A stretch of 56,421 nucleotides of DNA from Affinirhizobium straminoryzae (lineage in GTDB: Bacteria > Pseudomonadota > Alphaproteobacteria > Rhizobiales > Rhizobiaceae): contig NZ_VJMG01000086.1 of NCBI RefSeq assembly GCF_007004135.1, positions 1-56,421 on the forward strand, given 5' to 3'. Made by a program: the position numbers and the translations under genes. Shown here piece by piece: positions 1 to 8,500 of the stretch (position 1 is its first letter; every line of letters begins with the position of its first letter). A model generated the notes under the pieces. The model saw only the letters and a list, made by a program, of their open reading frames with translations, had not been told where the DNA came from and ran no database searches.

Positions 1-108
1 GGTGGCATTATCACCACCTGGGATGGCGGCCGGCCTGAACAGGGCGGCGATATCATCGCCGCCGGCAGCCGCGCGGTCTATGAAGAGGCGCGCGCGCTGC
101 TCGCCTGA
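1..108 (+). CDS. C-terminal end of an inositol monophosphatase-family protein, possibly histidinol-phosphatase HisN
   Basis: Only the last 35 codons lie in the window; reading frame 1 is open from base 1 to a TGA at 106-108. The residues contain ITTWDGG followed by IIAAGSRAVYEEA, which fits the C-terminal strand and helix of inositol monophosphatase-fold enzymes (I/VTxWxG, then AAG before a closing helix). In rhizobia an IMPase-like histidinol-phosphatase sits beside this hydrolase and small heat-shock gene, so HisN is my inference from context. The active-site motifs lie outside the window, so substrate cannot be judged. It converges on the hydrolase gene, with only 9 bases between the two stop codons. 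Confidence 0.5.
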   Translation, partial: GGIITTWDGGRPEQGGDIIAAGSRAVYEEARALLA

Positions 109-117
109 TGGCTTTGC

Positions 118-1086
118 TCAGGCCACTGCGTCGGACAGCGGTGGCATGGTCTCGCTGCCCGGCATGAAGGCTTGGATCGCGGCGAGTGCCTGTGCGCGGT
201 AGATGTCGCGTTCCTGCAAAATCTCGTGGCGGGCACCGGTGACCGGGATCAGCTGTGCCGCGCGAAAATTGCGCGACAGGTTTTCCTGCGCCGGATAGGG
301 CACCACGCCATCGCGCATCGGCGCGATCAGCAGTGTTGGAATGGTGATGCGCGTCAGATGTGCCTGCTGGCTGACGCGGCTTGCCGCCATCAGCGTCTCG
401 TGCAGCCAGCGCGCCGTCGGTGCGCCGATCGTCAGCTGCGGATGCGCGGCAATGAAGGCTGCGTTGCGGGCAAAGCGGGTGGCGTCCCCCGTCAGCGGAT
501 TGTCGGCGAAGGGACGCTGGCTGCGATCCTGGCCCATGGACTTTCGCCCGAAACCGAGCGCCGAGAAACCGGCCGCCAGGCGGCGGATCCACGGCTCCGG
601 CAATTGCTGGTTGGCAAGCGCCACGTAAGGCGCCAGCAGCGCCATGCGCTCGATGCGGTTGGCAAGCCGCGGCGCCGCCGACAGCGCAATCAGCGCGCCG
701 GTGGAATGGGCGAGCAGAAAGAAGGGCAGGCGGGCATCCGGCAGCACCACCTTTTGCAGAAACAGGTCGAGATCGCGCTCGTAATCGGCAAAGCGACGCA
801 CATGGCCCTTTCGATGATCTTTCAGCAGCCGCCCCGATCCGCCCTGGCCGCGCAGGTCGAAGGTCGCGACCCACAACCCCATGGCATTGAGATCGCGGAT
901 GGTCTCGGCATATTTCTCGATGAATTCGTTGCGACCCTGCAGCAGCACCACGGTGCCGCGCGCCGGCGACACGGCGGAACGGAACAGACTATAGCGCAGC
1001 CGCACGCCGTCATGGGCCGTCAGGAAGCCTGCCGTAAAATCCTCCGGCAGCGGATTGTCCGGCGTGGGGAAGAGAATGTCGTCCAT
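118..1086 (-). CDS. Alpha/beta hydrolase, lysophospholipase (PldB) type
   Basis: A 322-residue serine hydrolase of the PldB/monoacylglycerol lipase type, probably cleaving the acyl ester of a lysophospholipid or similar lipid. The nucleophile elbow reads AHSTG at 126-130 with Ser128, where the first glycine of GxSxG is replaced by Ala as in many PldB-like proteins. The oxyanion region is LLQGRNEF near 48-55. Asp259 (APMRDGVV) and His287 (GARHEI) are placed to complete the triad. No signal peptide is seen, so it is likely cytosolic or membrane-associated. It is a single gene running toward the IMPase-like gene. The family is sure, the substrate is not. Confidence 0.85.
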   Translation of the reverse strand: MDDILFPTPDNPLPEDFTAGFLTAHDGVRLRYSLFRSAVSPARGTVVLLQGRNEFIEKYAETIRDLNAMGLWVATFDLRGQGGSGRLLKDHRKGHVRRFADYERDLDLFLQKVVLPDARLPFFLLAHSTGALIALSAAPRLANRIERMALLAPYVALANQQLPEPWIRRLAAGFSALGFGRKSMGQDRSQRPFADNPLTGDATRFARNAAFIAAHPQLTIGAPTARWLHETLMAASRVSQQAHLTRITIPTLLIAPMRDGVVPYPAQENLSRNFRAAQLIPVTGARHEILQERDIYRAQALAAIQAFMPGSETMPPLSDAVA

Positions 1087-1144
1087 CGGCTCGCCACCTG
1101 CTATGCCTGTCCACGGATAGGATCTGCATCCGCTCTCGTCAAAG

Positions 1145-1182
1145 AAAAAAGCCGGAACCGGAGATTGTTTTCCGGCACCGGC
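1145..1182 (-). terminator. Orphan rho-independent terminator (minus strand)
   Basis: Arms at 1171-1182 and 1151-1162 pair over 12 bp with a 2-bp internal mismatch around an 8-base loop. On the minus strand they are followed by six T residues (1145-1150). It lies upstream of the hydrolase start (1086), so it cannot end that gene. No recognisable minus-strand gene lies between it and the heat-shock gene, which suggests a short non-coding transcript ending here. Confidence 0.6.
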
Positions 1183-1355
1183 AGCAGGGCTGATGCGAAG
1201 GGACGGACGTCAGCCGCCCGCATGCATCAGAGCGGGCCGGCAATGTCCGCTTTGACCGGAAGCGCCTGAACGGCAGTGGAACCACCCCCTCAGGCAGGGT
1301 TCAGCCATGGGATGTCCGGCGTGTTGAGCGATCGTCATTTTTCGTCGTCACGGCT

Positions 1356-1385
1356 CTTGAAGCCGATTTTTGCCGCTCCCATCTC
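1356..1385 (+). promoter_or_regulatory. Heat-shock (RpoH/sigma-32) promoter of the Hsp20 gene
   Basis: CTTGAAG at 1356-1362 and CCCATCTC at 1378-1385 are separated by 15 bases. This is close to the sigma-32 consensus (CTTGAA, 13-17 bases, CCCCATnT). Transcription would start near 1392, giving a leader of about 98 nucleotides before the ATG at 1490. Its place directly before a small heat-shock gene supports the call. Confidence 0.75.
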
Positions 1386-1391
1386 AAGGTC

Positions 1392-1489
1392 ACGGACGCC
1401 GCAAGGGTCCGGACCAGGGCCGGCGCCGCCAGACGGGGCGCCGTTCCGAGATTGCAAAAACCGCAAACGTCGCTTCACAGGAGGACACC
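1392..1489 (+). promoter_or_regulatory. Probable ROSE-type RNA thermometer in the ibpA leader
   Basis: The roughly 98-nt leader has the length usual for ROSE elements of rhizobial small heat-shock genes. Just before the ribosome site it carries TCGCT (1470-1474), which fits the conserved U(U/C)GCU motif. A 4-base loop then leads into the Shine-Dalgarno AGGAGG at 1479-1484. U-A and C-G pairs plus a G-G opposition can form, as in the known ROSE hairpin. GC-rich upstream hairpins are possible at about 1395-1445. No folding was run, so this is an inference. Confidence 0.5.
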
Positions 1490-1972
1490 ATGCGTCACAT
1501 CGATTTTTCGCCGCTCTATCGCTCGACCGTCGGCTTCGACCGTCTCTTTTCCATGCTGGACGGTGTCGGCCAGCCCGAGCAGGCCCAGACCTACCCGCCC
1601 TACAATATCGAGCGCACCGGCGAAAACACCTACCGCATCACCATGGCGGTCGCCGGCTTCGATGAAAAGGAACTGAGCATCGAGGCACATGCCCATGTGC
1701 TGACCGTCAAGGGCGAGAAGTCCGAGGAAGAAGCATCGGACAAGAGCGAGTATCTTTATCGCGGCATTGCCAAGCGCGCCTTCGAGCGCCGCTTCCAGCT
1801 GGCCGATCACATGGAAGTGCGTGCCGCCTCGCTGAAGAACGGTCTGCTGCACATCGATCTCCTGCGCAATATTCCGGAAACGCTGAAGCCGCGCCGCATC
1901 GCGATCGCTGCCGATGTTCTCAGCACGCCGAAGACGATCGAGGCCCAGCCGGATCCGCAGAAGGTCAACTGA
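1490..1972 (+). CDS. ibpA: Small heat-shock protein, Hsp20/IbpA family
   Basis: A 160-residue alpha-crystallin-type chaperone that holds unfolding proteins in the cytosol until DnaK or ClpB can refold them. The crystallin domain runs from about 36 (YNIERTGENTYRI) to 130 (NGLLHIDLLRNIPE). A C-terminal I-x-I anchor, IAI, lies at 138-140. The ATG at 1490 is chosen because AGGAGG sits 5 bases before it and because the domain layout matches IbpA. In-frame codons upstream look like leader, not protein. A sigma-32-like promoter and a probable RNA thermometer precede it, and a perfect bidirectional terminator follows. Confidence 0.93.
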   Translation: MRHIDFSPLYRSTVGFDRLFSMLDGVGQPEQAQTYPPYNIERTGENTYRITMAVAGFDEKELSIEAHAHVLTVKGEKSEEEASDKSEYLYRGIAKRAFERRFQLADHMEVRAASLKNGLLHIDLLRNIPETLKPRRIAIAADVLSTPKTIEAQPDPQKVN

Positions 1973-2021
1973 CCGGATCTCGGCGCGGCGTCATTGCCTG
2001 CCCGACATTGTCTGCTGACGC

Positions 2022-2060
2022 AAAAGCCCCCTCCCGAGCGTCTCGGGAGGGGGCTTTCGT
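2022..2060. terminator. Bidirectional terminator between ibpA and the symporter
   Basis: A perfect 16-bp stem (2023-2038 with 2042-2057) closes a 3-base loop, with A-rich sequence on the left and T-rich on the right. It lies between the convergent ends of ibpA (1972) and the symporter gene (2080) and can serve both. Confidence 0.9.
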
Positions 2061-2079
2061 TTGGCCGTCGACGGGTCCG

Positions 2080-3072
2080 TCAGGCTGCGGCCGTCACGGC
2101 GGCAGCCTGGCGCGCCGCGCGCTTCGCGGCATATTTCTGGGCAAGCACCGCGCAGGTCATCAGCTGGATCTGGTGGAACAGCATCAGCGGCAGAACGATG
2201 GCGCCGATGCTCTGGCCGGCAAAGATGGCGCCTGCCATGGGCACGCCGGACGCCAGGCTCTTCTTCGAACCGCAGAAGGTGATGGTGATCTCGTCTTCCT
2301 TGTTGAAGCCGAGCAGGCGGCTGCCGAACATGGTGATGCACAGTACCAGCGCCAGCAGCAGTGCATCCATGACGATGACGACGCCGATATCGGTGATCGA
2401 GAAGGTGTGCCACAGGCCCTCGTTCACCGATTCGGAGAAGGCGAGATAAACGACCATCAGGATCGAACCCCGATCGACCGGCATCAGCAGCTTCTTGCGG
2501 GCGCGCACCCAGCCGCCGATCCAGGGTTCCAGCAACTGGCCAAGGATGAAGGGGGCAAGCAGCTGCAGCAGGATCGTCTCCAAGGCATCAAGCGAGAAGC
2601 CGGAGGTACCACTCGTCGTCATCAAAAGGCCGACGAGGAGCGGCGTCAGGAACATGCCGAACAGGTTGGAAGCCGAGGCCGAGCAGATGGCCGCCGGCAC
2701 ATTGCCGCCGGCAATCGAGGTGAACGCGATCGAGGACTGCACGGTCGACGGCAGTACGCAGAGATAAAGGAGGCCGACATACAGTTCCGGCTTCAGGATC
2801 GTCGACGGGATGAAGCCCGCCCCGAGGCCGAGAAGGGGGAAGATCGCATAGGTGACGGCAAGGATCGTCAGGTGCAGGCGCCAGTGCAGGATGCCGGCAA
2901 TGACCACATCCCGCGACAGTCTTGCGCCATGCAGAAAGAAGAGAAGCGCGATGGCGCAGTCTGTCGCATAGCCGAAATACGTGGCAAACGCGCCCTTGGC
3001 GGGCAGGAAGGATGCGATGATGACCGTCGTCACCAGCATCAGGGTGAAGGTATCGGGCAAAAACCGGCGCAT
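2080..3072 (-). CDS. Bile acid:sodium symporter-family transporter (YfeH/SBF-like)
   Basis: A 330-residue inner-membrane protein with about nine to ten hydrophobic segments, starting with a short cytoplasmic MRRFLPDTFTL tail. The SBF-like pattern is clear: ALLFFLHGARLS near 41-52, LPSTVQSSIAFTSIAGGN near 107-124 and TITFCGSKKSLASGVP near 264-279. Members of this YfeH-like subgroup are predicted sodium-driven transporters of organic anions; the real substrate is unknown. It diverges from a LysR-type regulator, which is probably its activator. The C-terminus is alanine-rich (last 15 residues) and probably disordered. Confidence 0.85.
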   Translation of the reverse strand: MRRFLPDTFTLMLVTTVIIASFLPAKGAFATYFGYATDCAIALLFFLHGARLSRDVVIAGILHWRLHLTILAVTYAIFPLLGLGAGFIPSTILKPELYVGLLYLCVLPSTVQSSIAFTSIAGGNVPAAICSASASNLFGMFLTPLLVGLLMTTSGTSGFSLDALETILLQLLAPFILGQLLEPWIGGWVRARKKLLMPVDRGSILMVVYLAFSESVNEGLWHTFSITDIGVVIVMDALLLALVLCITMFGSRLLGFNKEDEITITFCGSKKSLASGVPMAGAIFAGQSIGAIVLPLMLFHQIQLMTCAVLAQKYAAKRAARQAAAVTAAA

Positions 3073-3111
3073 GGTCGTTCCTGTCAGCTGATCTGGCCTT
3101 TACGCATGCGC

Positions 3112-3159
3112 TATCATGAAACAGAATGCAAAGACTAACAGTTATTGTGGTTCATGATA
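3112..3159. promoter_or_regulatory. Inverted repeat between the LysR and symporter genes, probable operator
   Basis: TATCATGAA at 3112-3120 and TTCATGATA at 3151-3159 are perfect 9-base inverted copies separated by 30 bases. They lie in the short divergent region between the symporter ATG (3072) and the regulator ATG (3162). LysR-type regulators commonly bind two sites in such regions, so this is a natural candidate. The right half ends just before the regulator's start codon, which would permit autorepression. Confidence 0.6.
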
Positions 3160-3161
3160 AA

Positions 3162-4022
3162 ATGCTGAATCTCGTCCATCTGGCCAGTTTCGTCCGCCTG
3201 CATGAAACCGGCAGCTTCACGCTGGCGGCCGAGCAGCTGGGCGTCGGCCAGTCCACAGTCACGCACCATATCCAGCGGCTGGAGCAGAGCCTTGGGCGGC
3301 AGCTGATCGATCGCACCACGCATCGCGTCAAGCTGACGACGGAAGGGGAGGCGCTTCTCAGCTACGCGCGCGGCATGCTGGACCTGAACGGCAAGGTGAT
3401 GTCGATGTTCGGGGAGAGCCGGCTGCGGGGACGCCTGCGGCTCGGAGTCTCCGAAGACGTGGTGGCCAACCGGCTGACCGGCATTCTGGAGGATTTCATC
3501 CGCCTCTATCCTCTGGTCGATCTGGAGTTGACGGTGGCGCTCAGCGCCTCCCTCTACCAGATGCAGGATGTGGGCGATCTGGATCTGGTGCTGGCCAAGC
3601 GCCACATCGGCGAAACCCACGGACGTCTGCTCTATCGCGAGCCGCTCGTCTGGCTGGCGCGCGACCCGGATCTCCTGCAGGTCGAGCCGGGCCATCCCGT
3701 GCCGCTGATTGCCTTTCCGACGCCCAGCATCACACGCCGCGTGGCGCAGGAGGTGCTCGACAGGGCAGGTCTGCCCTGGCGCATTGTCTGCACCTGCGGC
3801 AGTCTCGCCGGCCTCACAGCCGCTGCGCGGGCCGGCATGGGCGTTCTCGTGCAGCCCCGCAGCATGGCGCCGGATGGTCTGAGGGAGGTGGCAGGCGATC
3901 GCCTGCCGGTTCTGGAGGATGTGGAATTCGTGCTGGTTGCGCGCCGCGGCGCAGATACGGCGCTGACGGAGGCCTTGTCGAGCCTGATCGTCCAGCGCAT
4001 CCGGCCGCATGGTGCGCCCTGA
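3162..4022 (+). CDS. LysR-family transcriptional regulator
   Basis: A 286-residue LTTR. The N-terminal winged helix-turn-helix covers residues 1-60 (LHETGSFTLAAEQLGVGQSTVTHHIQRLE). The effector-binding domain follows from about 88 (LRGRLRLGVSEDV). I chose the ATG at 3162 because MLNLVHLASFV is the standard LTTR opening. An earlier in-frame ATG at 3126 would add 12 unusual residues and has no ribosome site. The divergent symporter is the likely target and its substrate the likely inducer. The 9-base inverted repeat at 3112-3159 may be the binding site. Confidence 0.88.
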   Translation: MLNLVHLASFVRLHETGSFTLAAEQLGVGQSTVTHHIQRLEQSLGRQLIDRTTHRVKLTTEGEALLSYARGMLDLNGKVMSMFGESRLRGRLRLGVSEDVVANRLTGILEDFIRLYPLVDLELTVALSASLYQMQDVGDLDLVLAKRHIGETHGRLLYREPLVWLARDPDLLQVEPGHPVPLIAFPTPSITRRVAQEVLDRAGLPWRIVCTCGSLAGLTAAARAGMGVLVQPRSMAPDGLREVAGDRLPVLEDVEFVLVARRGADTALTEALSSLIVQRIRPHGAP

Positions 4023-4104
4023 GCGGCACGCCATGCGCCTCTTGATATCGTTCGGTTGAGACAGGCGCCGGACCTGCCAGCCGGCGCCCCTTGTGGCGGA
4101 TCCG

Positions 4105-5157
4105 TCAGCCGGCGGCGATCACGTCGAGAAACGCATCCACATCCTGGGGCTCGGTCGCAAAGCTTGTCACGAGACGGATCAGCAGGTCGTGCTCGGCAAC
4201 CGGTTCCGGCATGTCGTGCGGCTCCAGCCAGTCATAGAACTTGGCGCCCCCGGCCTCGGCCGCCTGGGCGGTGGATTTCGGAATGACGGCAAAGACTTCG
4301 TTGGAGGCTGTCGGCCAGGCCAGCCTTGCGCTGTTGGAGGCCTCGAGCCCGGCGCGCAGACGATCCGCCATGGCATTGGCGTGACGGGCGAGGTCTAGCC
4401 AGAGATTGTCCTGCAGGTAGGCCTCGAACTGCGCGGCGATGAAGCGCGACTTGGAGAACAGCTGGGCCGAGCGCTTGCGGATGAAGGGCAGTTCCCGTGC
4501 CATCTCCGGATCGAAGAAGACGATCGCTTCCGCGCACCAGCAGCCATTCTTGGTGCCGCCGAAGGAAAGCACGTCGACGCCGCGCTTCCAGGTCATCTCG
4601 GCGGGGGTCGCGCCCAGCTGCACGAGCGCATTGGCAAAGCGGGCGCCATCCATGTGCAGCGGCAGGCCATGCTCTTTCGCGATCCCGGCAATCTCCTCGA
4701 TCTCGGTGAGGCTGTAGATGCTGCCGACTTCAGTGGCCTGCGTCATGGTGATGGCGGTGGCGCGGCCGTGGTGGACGGCATCCTGCGGATAGCGCGCGAT
4801 GCGGCTGCGCAGCTGTTTCGGGTCCATCTTGCCAAGCGCCCCGGGCACGGGCGACATGCGCATGCCGCTGAAGAAGTCCGGCGCGCCGCATTCGTCCTCG
4901 ATCACATGCGCTTCGGAATGGGCGAAGGTGACGCCACCCGGCTTGGCGAGGCTCGCCAGCGCCAGCGAATTGGCGGCCGTGCCGGTCGCCACGAAGAAGA
5001 CGGCGACCTCGCGCTCGAAAATCTCGTTGAAGCGCTGTTCGATGGCGCGGTCCAGTTCGCTCGTGCCATAGGCTGCGGCAAAGCGCGTCGATTCTTTCAG
5101 CAGGCGTTCGTTGATGGCGGGGTGAGCGCCAGCCCAGTTGTCCGAGGCAAAGAACAT
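4105..5157 (-). CDS. ltaE: Low-specificity L-threonine aldolase (PLP-dependent)
   Basis: A 350-residue fold-type I PLP enzyme that splits L-threonine or allo-threonine into glycine and acetaldehyde. The N-terminus MFFASDNWAGAHPAI is characteristic. The PLP lysine is in SFGGTKNG near residue 200, and LHMDGARFANA supplies the PLP-ring aspartate. The start at 5157 is preferred: an upstream in-frame ATG at 5328 adds 57 residues rich in Arg and Pro that do not resemble the family. It stands alone, divergent from gltB across a 423-base gap. Confidence 0.88.
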   Translation of the reverse strand: MFFASDNWAGAHPAINERLLKESTRFAAAYGTSELDRAIEQRFNEIFEREVAVFFVATGTAANSLALASLAKPGGVTFAHSEAHVIEDECGAPDFFSGMRMSPVPGALGKMDPKQLRSRIARYPQDAVHHGRATAITMTQATEVGSIYSLTEIEEIAGIAKEHGLPLHMDGARFANALVQLGATPAEMTWKRGVDVLSFGGTKNGCWCAEAIVFFDPEMARELPFIRKRSAQLFSKSRFIAAQFEAYLQDNLWLDLARHANAMADRLRAGLEASNSARLAWPTASNEVFAVIPKSTAQAAEAGGAKFYDWLEPHDMPEPVAEHDLLIRLVTSFATEPQDVDAFLDVIAAG

Positions 5158-5580
5158 GAGGCATTTCTCGCAAGAGGGGTCAGGATGCGCGGAAAGATGC
5201 GGCCGTTCGTCCTGCGGATCAATAGCATTATGGGGTTGGCGCCGGCGGACCCGATTTTGGGGCATGAAGTGGAAAGAAGAGCTCCGCTTTCGATAATTTT
5301 CTTGCGTGAATGTGGGGCGGAACGGCAACTTTCCGGCTGTGAGGGGTGCTCTTTTTCCCTGCCGCGCCCTTGCGCGGGACCCTGATTTCTGTCATAGAAA
5401 ATGAAAACTAGGACAGTCATTCTGTCCTAATTCGCCGCGAAAGGCCGTAACGAAGCGTTAACCTCCCGTCCGGGAGGTCTTGTCGTCTGCGGTTCACCTG
5501 CGCTGTGTAAGTCTGTGTGGCGCCTTGTGCGCCTTATGAGATCAACCCTTGCCCGCTCCGGCGGCCGATAAGGAGGACGA
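5158..5580. other. 423-base divergent region between ltaE and gltB with stacked inverted repeats
   Basis: No gene is seen. It should hold the promoters of ltaE (minus) and gltB (plus). Between 5409 and 5478 three perfect inverted repeats follow each other: 5409-5429 (8-bp arms, 5-base loop), 5448-5460 (5-bp arms, 3-base loop) and 5461-5478 (8-bp arms, 2-base centre). The first has the look of a protein operator; the last could form an RNA hairpin in the gltB leader. Confidence 0.6.
5409..5429. repeat. Perfect inverted repeat upstream of gltB, candidate operator
   Basis: TAGGACAG at 5409-5416 and CTGTCCTA at 5422-5429 flank the five bases TCATT. The dyad lies about 150 bases before the gltB start in an AT-richer patch, as expected of a regulator site. 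I do not know the protein that binds it. Confidence 0.55.
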
Positions 5581-8500
5581 ATGATGACCGAGGCTGAAAG
5601 ACCCCATGGCGCCGAAGGCGAGACCGTGAAAGCCGTCATTCCGGCTCGTCCGTCCTTCCCCGGTCTGCCCATGGCGCAGGGTCTCTACGATCCGCGCAAC
5701 GAGCACGACGCCTGCGGCGTCGGCTTCATTGCCCACATGAAGGGCCAGAAGTCGCACCAGATCGTCAAGGACGGCCTGTTCATTCTGGAAAACCTCACCC
5801 ATCGCGGCGCTGTCGGCGCCGATCCGCTGATGGGCGATGGCGCGGGCATTCTCGTGCAGATCCCCGACCGTTTCTTCCGCGAGGAAATGGCCAAGCAGGG
5901 TGTGACGCTGCCGAAGGCTGGCGAATATGCCGTCGGCCATATCTTCATGCCGCGCGACCCGGAACAGATCGCCCATTTCAAGAAGGTGATGATCGACGTC
6001 ATCGCCGAGGAGGGGCAGCAGTTCCTCGGCTTCCGCGATGTGCCGGTCGATAATTCTTCGCTCTCCAAGGCACCGGATATCGCTGCGACCGAACCCTATC
6101 ACTGTCAGGTCTTCATCGGCGCCGGCCGCGATGCGGCGACGAACCATGACTTCGAGCGCAAGCTGTTCCTGCTGCGCAAGGTGATCTCCAACCGCATCTA
6201 CGACCAGTTCGGCGGTCAGGAGACCGGCTTCTATCCGGTGTCGCTGTCGTCCTCGACGATTGTCTACAAGGGCATGTTCCTGGCCTATCAGGTGGGTGCC
6301 TATTACAAGGACCTGTCCGATCCGCGCTTCGAATCCGCGGTTGCCCTCGTGCACCAGCGTTTCTCGACCAACACCTTCCCGTCGTGGAAGCTGGCGCATC
6401 CGTACCGAATGGTTGCCCATAACGGCGAAATCAACACGCTGCGCGGCAACGTCAACTGGATGGCGGCGCGTCAGGCGTCCGTGTCTTCGCCCTTCTTCGG
6501 CGACGATATCTCCAAGCTCTGGCCGATCTCCTACGAAGGCCAGTCGGACACCGCCTGCTTCGACAACGCGCTCGAATTCCTCGTACGCGGCGGCTATTCC
6601 ATGGCCCATGCGGTGATGATGCTGATCCCGGAAGCCTGGGCGGGCAACCAGTCCATGAGCCCTGAGCGCAAGGCCTTTTACGAATACCATGCCGCGCTGA
6701 TGGAGCCGTGGGATGGTCCGGCGGCCGTTGCGTTTACCGATGGCAAGCAGATCGGCGCGACGCTCGACCGCAACGGCCTGCGTCCGGCCCGCTATGTCGT
6801 CACCTCCGACGACCGCGTGATCATGGCCTCCGAAGCCGGCGTGCTGCCGGTTCCGGAAGAAACCATCGTCAAGAAGTGGCGCCTGCAGCCCGGCAAGATG
6901 CTGCTGATCGACATGGAGAAGGGCCGCATCGTTTCCGACGAGGAAGTGAAGAGCGAGCTTGCCACCAAGCATCCCTACCGCAACTGGCTGGACCGCACCC
7001 AGATCATTCTGGAAGACCTGAAGCCCGTGGAGCCCCGCGCGCTACGCCGCGACGTGTCGCTGCTCGACCGCCAGCAGGCTTTCGGCTACACCTCGGAAGA
7101 CACCAAGATCCTGATGTCGCCGATGGCGACCACCGGCCAGGAAGCCGTCGGCTCCATGGGCACCGACACGCCGATCTCGGCCATGTCGTCGAAGTCGAAG
7201 CTGCTTTACACCTATTTCAAGCAGAACTTCGCGCAGGTGACGAACCCGCCGATCGACCCGATCCGCGAAGAGCTGGTGATGAGCCTCGTCTCCTTCATCG
7301 GCCCGCGCCCGAACATTCTCGACCATGAGGGCATGGCCAAGGCCAAGCGCATGGAAGTGCGCCAGCCGATCCTGACCAATGGCGATCTCGAAAAGATCCG
7401 TTCCATCGGCCACATGGAAGATCACTTCGACACCAAGACGCTCGACTTCACCTATGATGTGGAGCGGGGCGCCGAAGGCATGCCGGAAATGCTCGACCGT
7501 CTCTGCGAGCGTGCGGAAGCGGCGGTCAAGGGCGGTTATAACATCATCGTTCTCTCCGACCGCCAGATCGGCCCGGACCGCATCGCCATCCCGGCGCTGT
7601 TGGCGACGGCTGCCGTGCACCATCACCTGATCCGCAAGGGGCTGCGCACCTCCGTCGGTCTCGTCGTGGAATCGGGCGAGCCGCGCGAGATCCATCATTT
7701 CTGCTGCCTCGCCGGCTTCGGCGCCGAGGCGATCAACCCCTATCTCGCCTTCGATACGCTGACGGACATGCATGCCCGCGGCGAATTCCCCAAGGAAGTC
7801 GATGCGAGCGAAGTGGTCTATCGCTACATCAAGGCCGTGGGTAAGGGCATTCTGAAGGTCATGTCCAAGATGGGCATCTCGACCTACCAGTCCTATTGCG
7901 GCGCGCAGATCTTCGATGCCATCGGCCTCGCTTCGGAACTGGTCAACAAGTACTTCTTCGGCACCGCCACCACCATCGAAGGCGTTGGTCTGGCGGAAAT
8001 TGCCGAGGAAACCGTGGCACGCCACAAGGCTGCTTTCGGCAAGGACCCGGTTCTGGCCTCCACGCTCGATATCGGTGGCGAATATGCCTACCGCATGCGC
8101 GGCGAAAGCCATGCCTGGACGCCGGATGCGGTGGCCTCGCTGCAGCATGCAGTGCGCGGCAACAGCCAGGACCGCTATCGCGAATTCGCAGCCATGGTGA
8201 ACGAGACCTCGCTGCGCATGAACACCATTCGCGGCCTGTTCAAGATCAAGTCGGCAGAGGCGATCGGCCGCAAGCCGGTCTCGATCGATGCGGTCGAGCC
8301 GGCGGTGGATATCGTCAAGCGCTTCTCGACCGGTGCCATGTCCTTCGGCTCGATCAGCCGCGAGGCGCACACCACGCTCGCCATTGCCATGAACCGCATC
8401 GGCGGCAAGTCGAACACCGGCGAGGGCGGCGAAGAGAGCGATCGTTACATGCCGCTTGCGGACGGGTCGCAGAACCCCGAGCGTTCGGCCATCAAGCAGA

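Larger units (their letters stand above)
1087..1489. other. 403-base intergenic region between the hydrolase and ibpA
   Basis: It holds an orphan minus-strand terminator (1145-1182), a heat-shock-type promoter (1356-1385) and the ibpA leader (about 1392-1489). The stretch 1183-1350 has no convincing gene. A 32-codon minus-strand open frame begins with ATG near 1305, but it has no family resemblance and I do not call it. Confidence 0.6.

Noticed and set aside
172..1269. 365-codon plus-strand frame opposite the alpha/beta hydrolase
   Set aside because: Composition is Arg/Gly/His/Gln-rich as in antisense frames of GC-rich genes, and the minus-strand hydrolase has an intact catalytic set.
1206..1307. 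Small 32-codon gene on the minus strand upstream of the orphan terminator
   Set aside because: It has an ATG and stop but a composition rich in Gly, Cys and Arg, no clear ribosome site and no known family. A non-coding transcript is more plausible.
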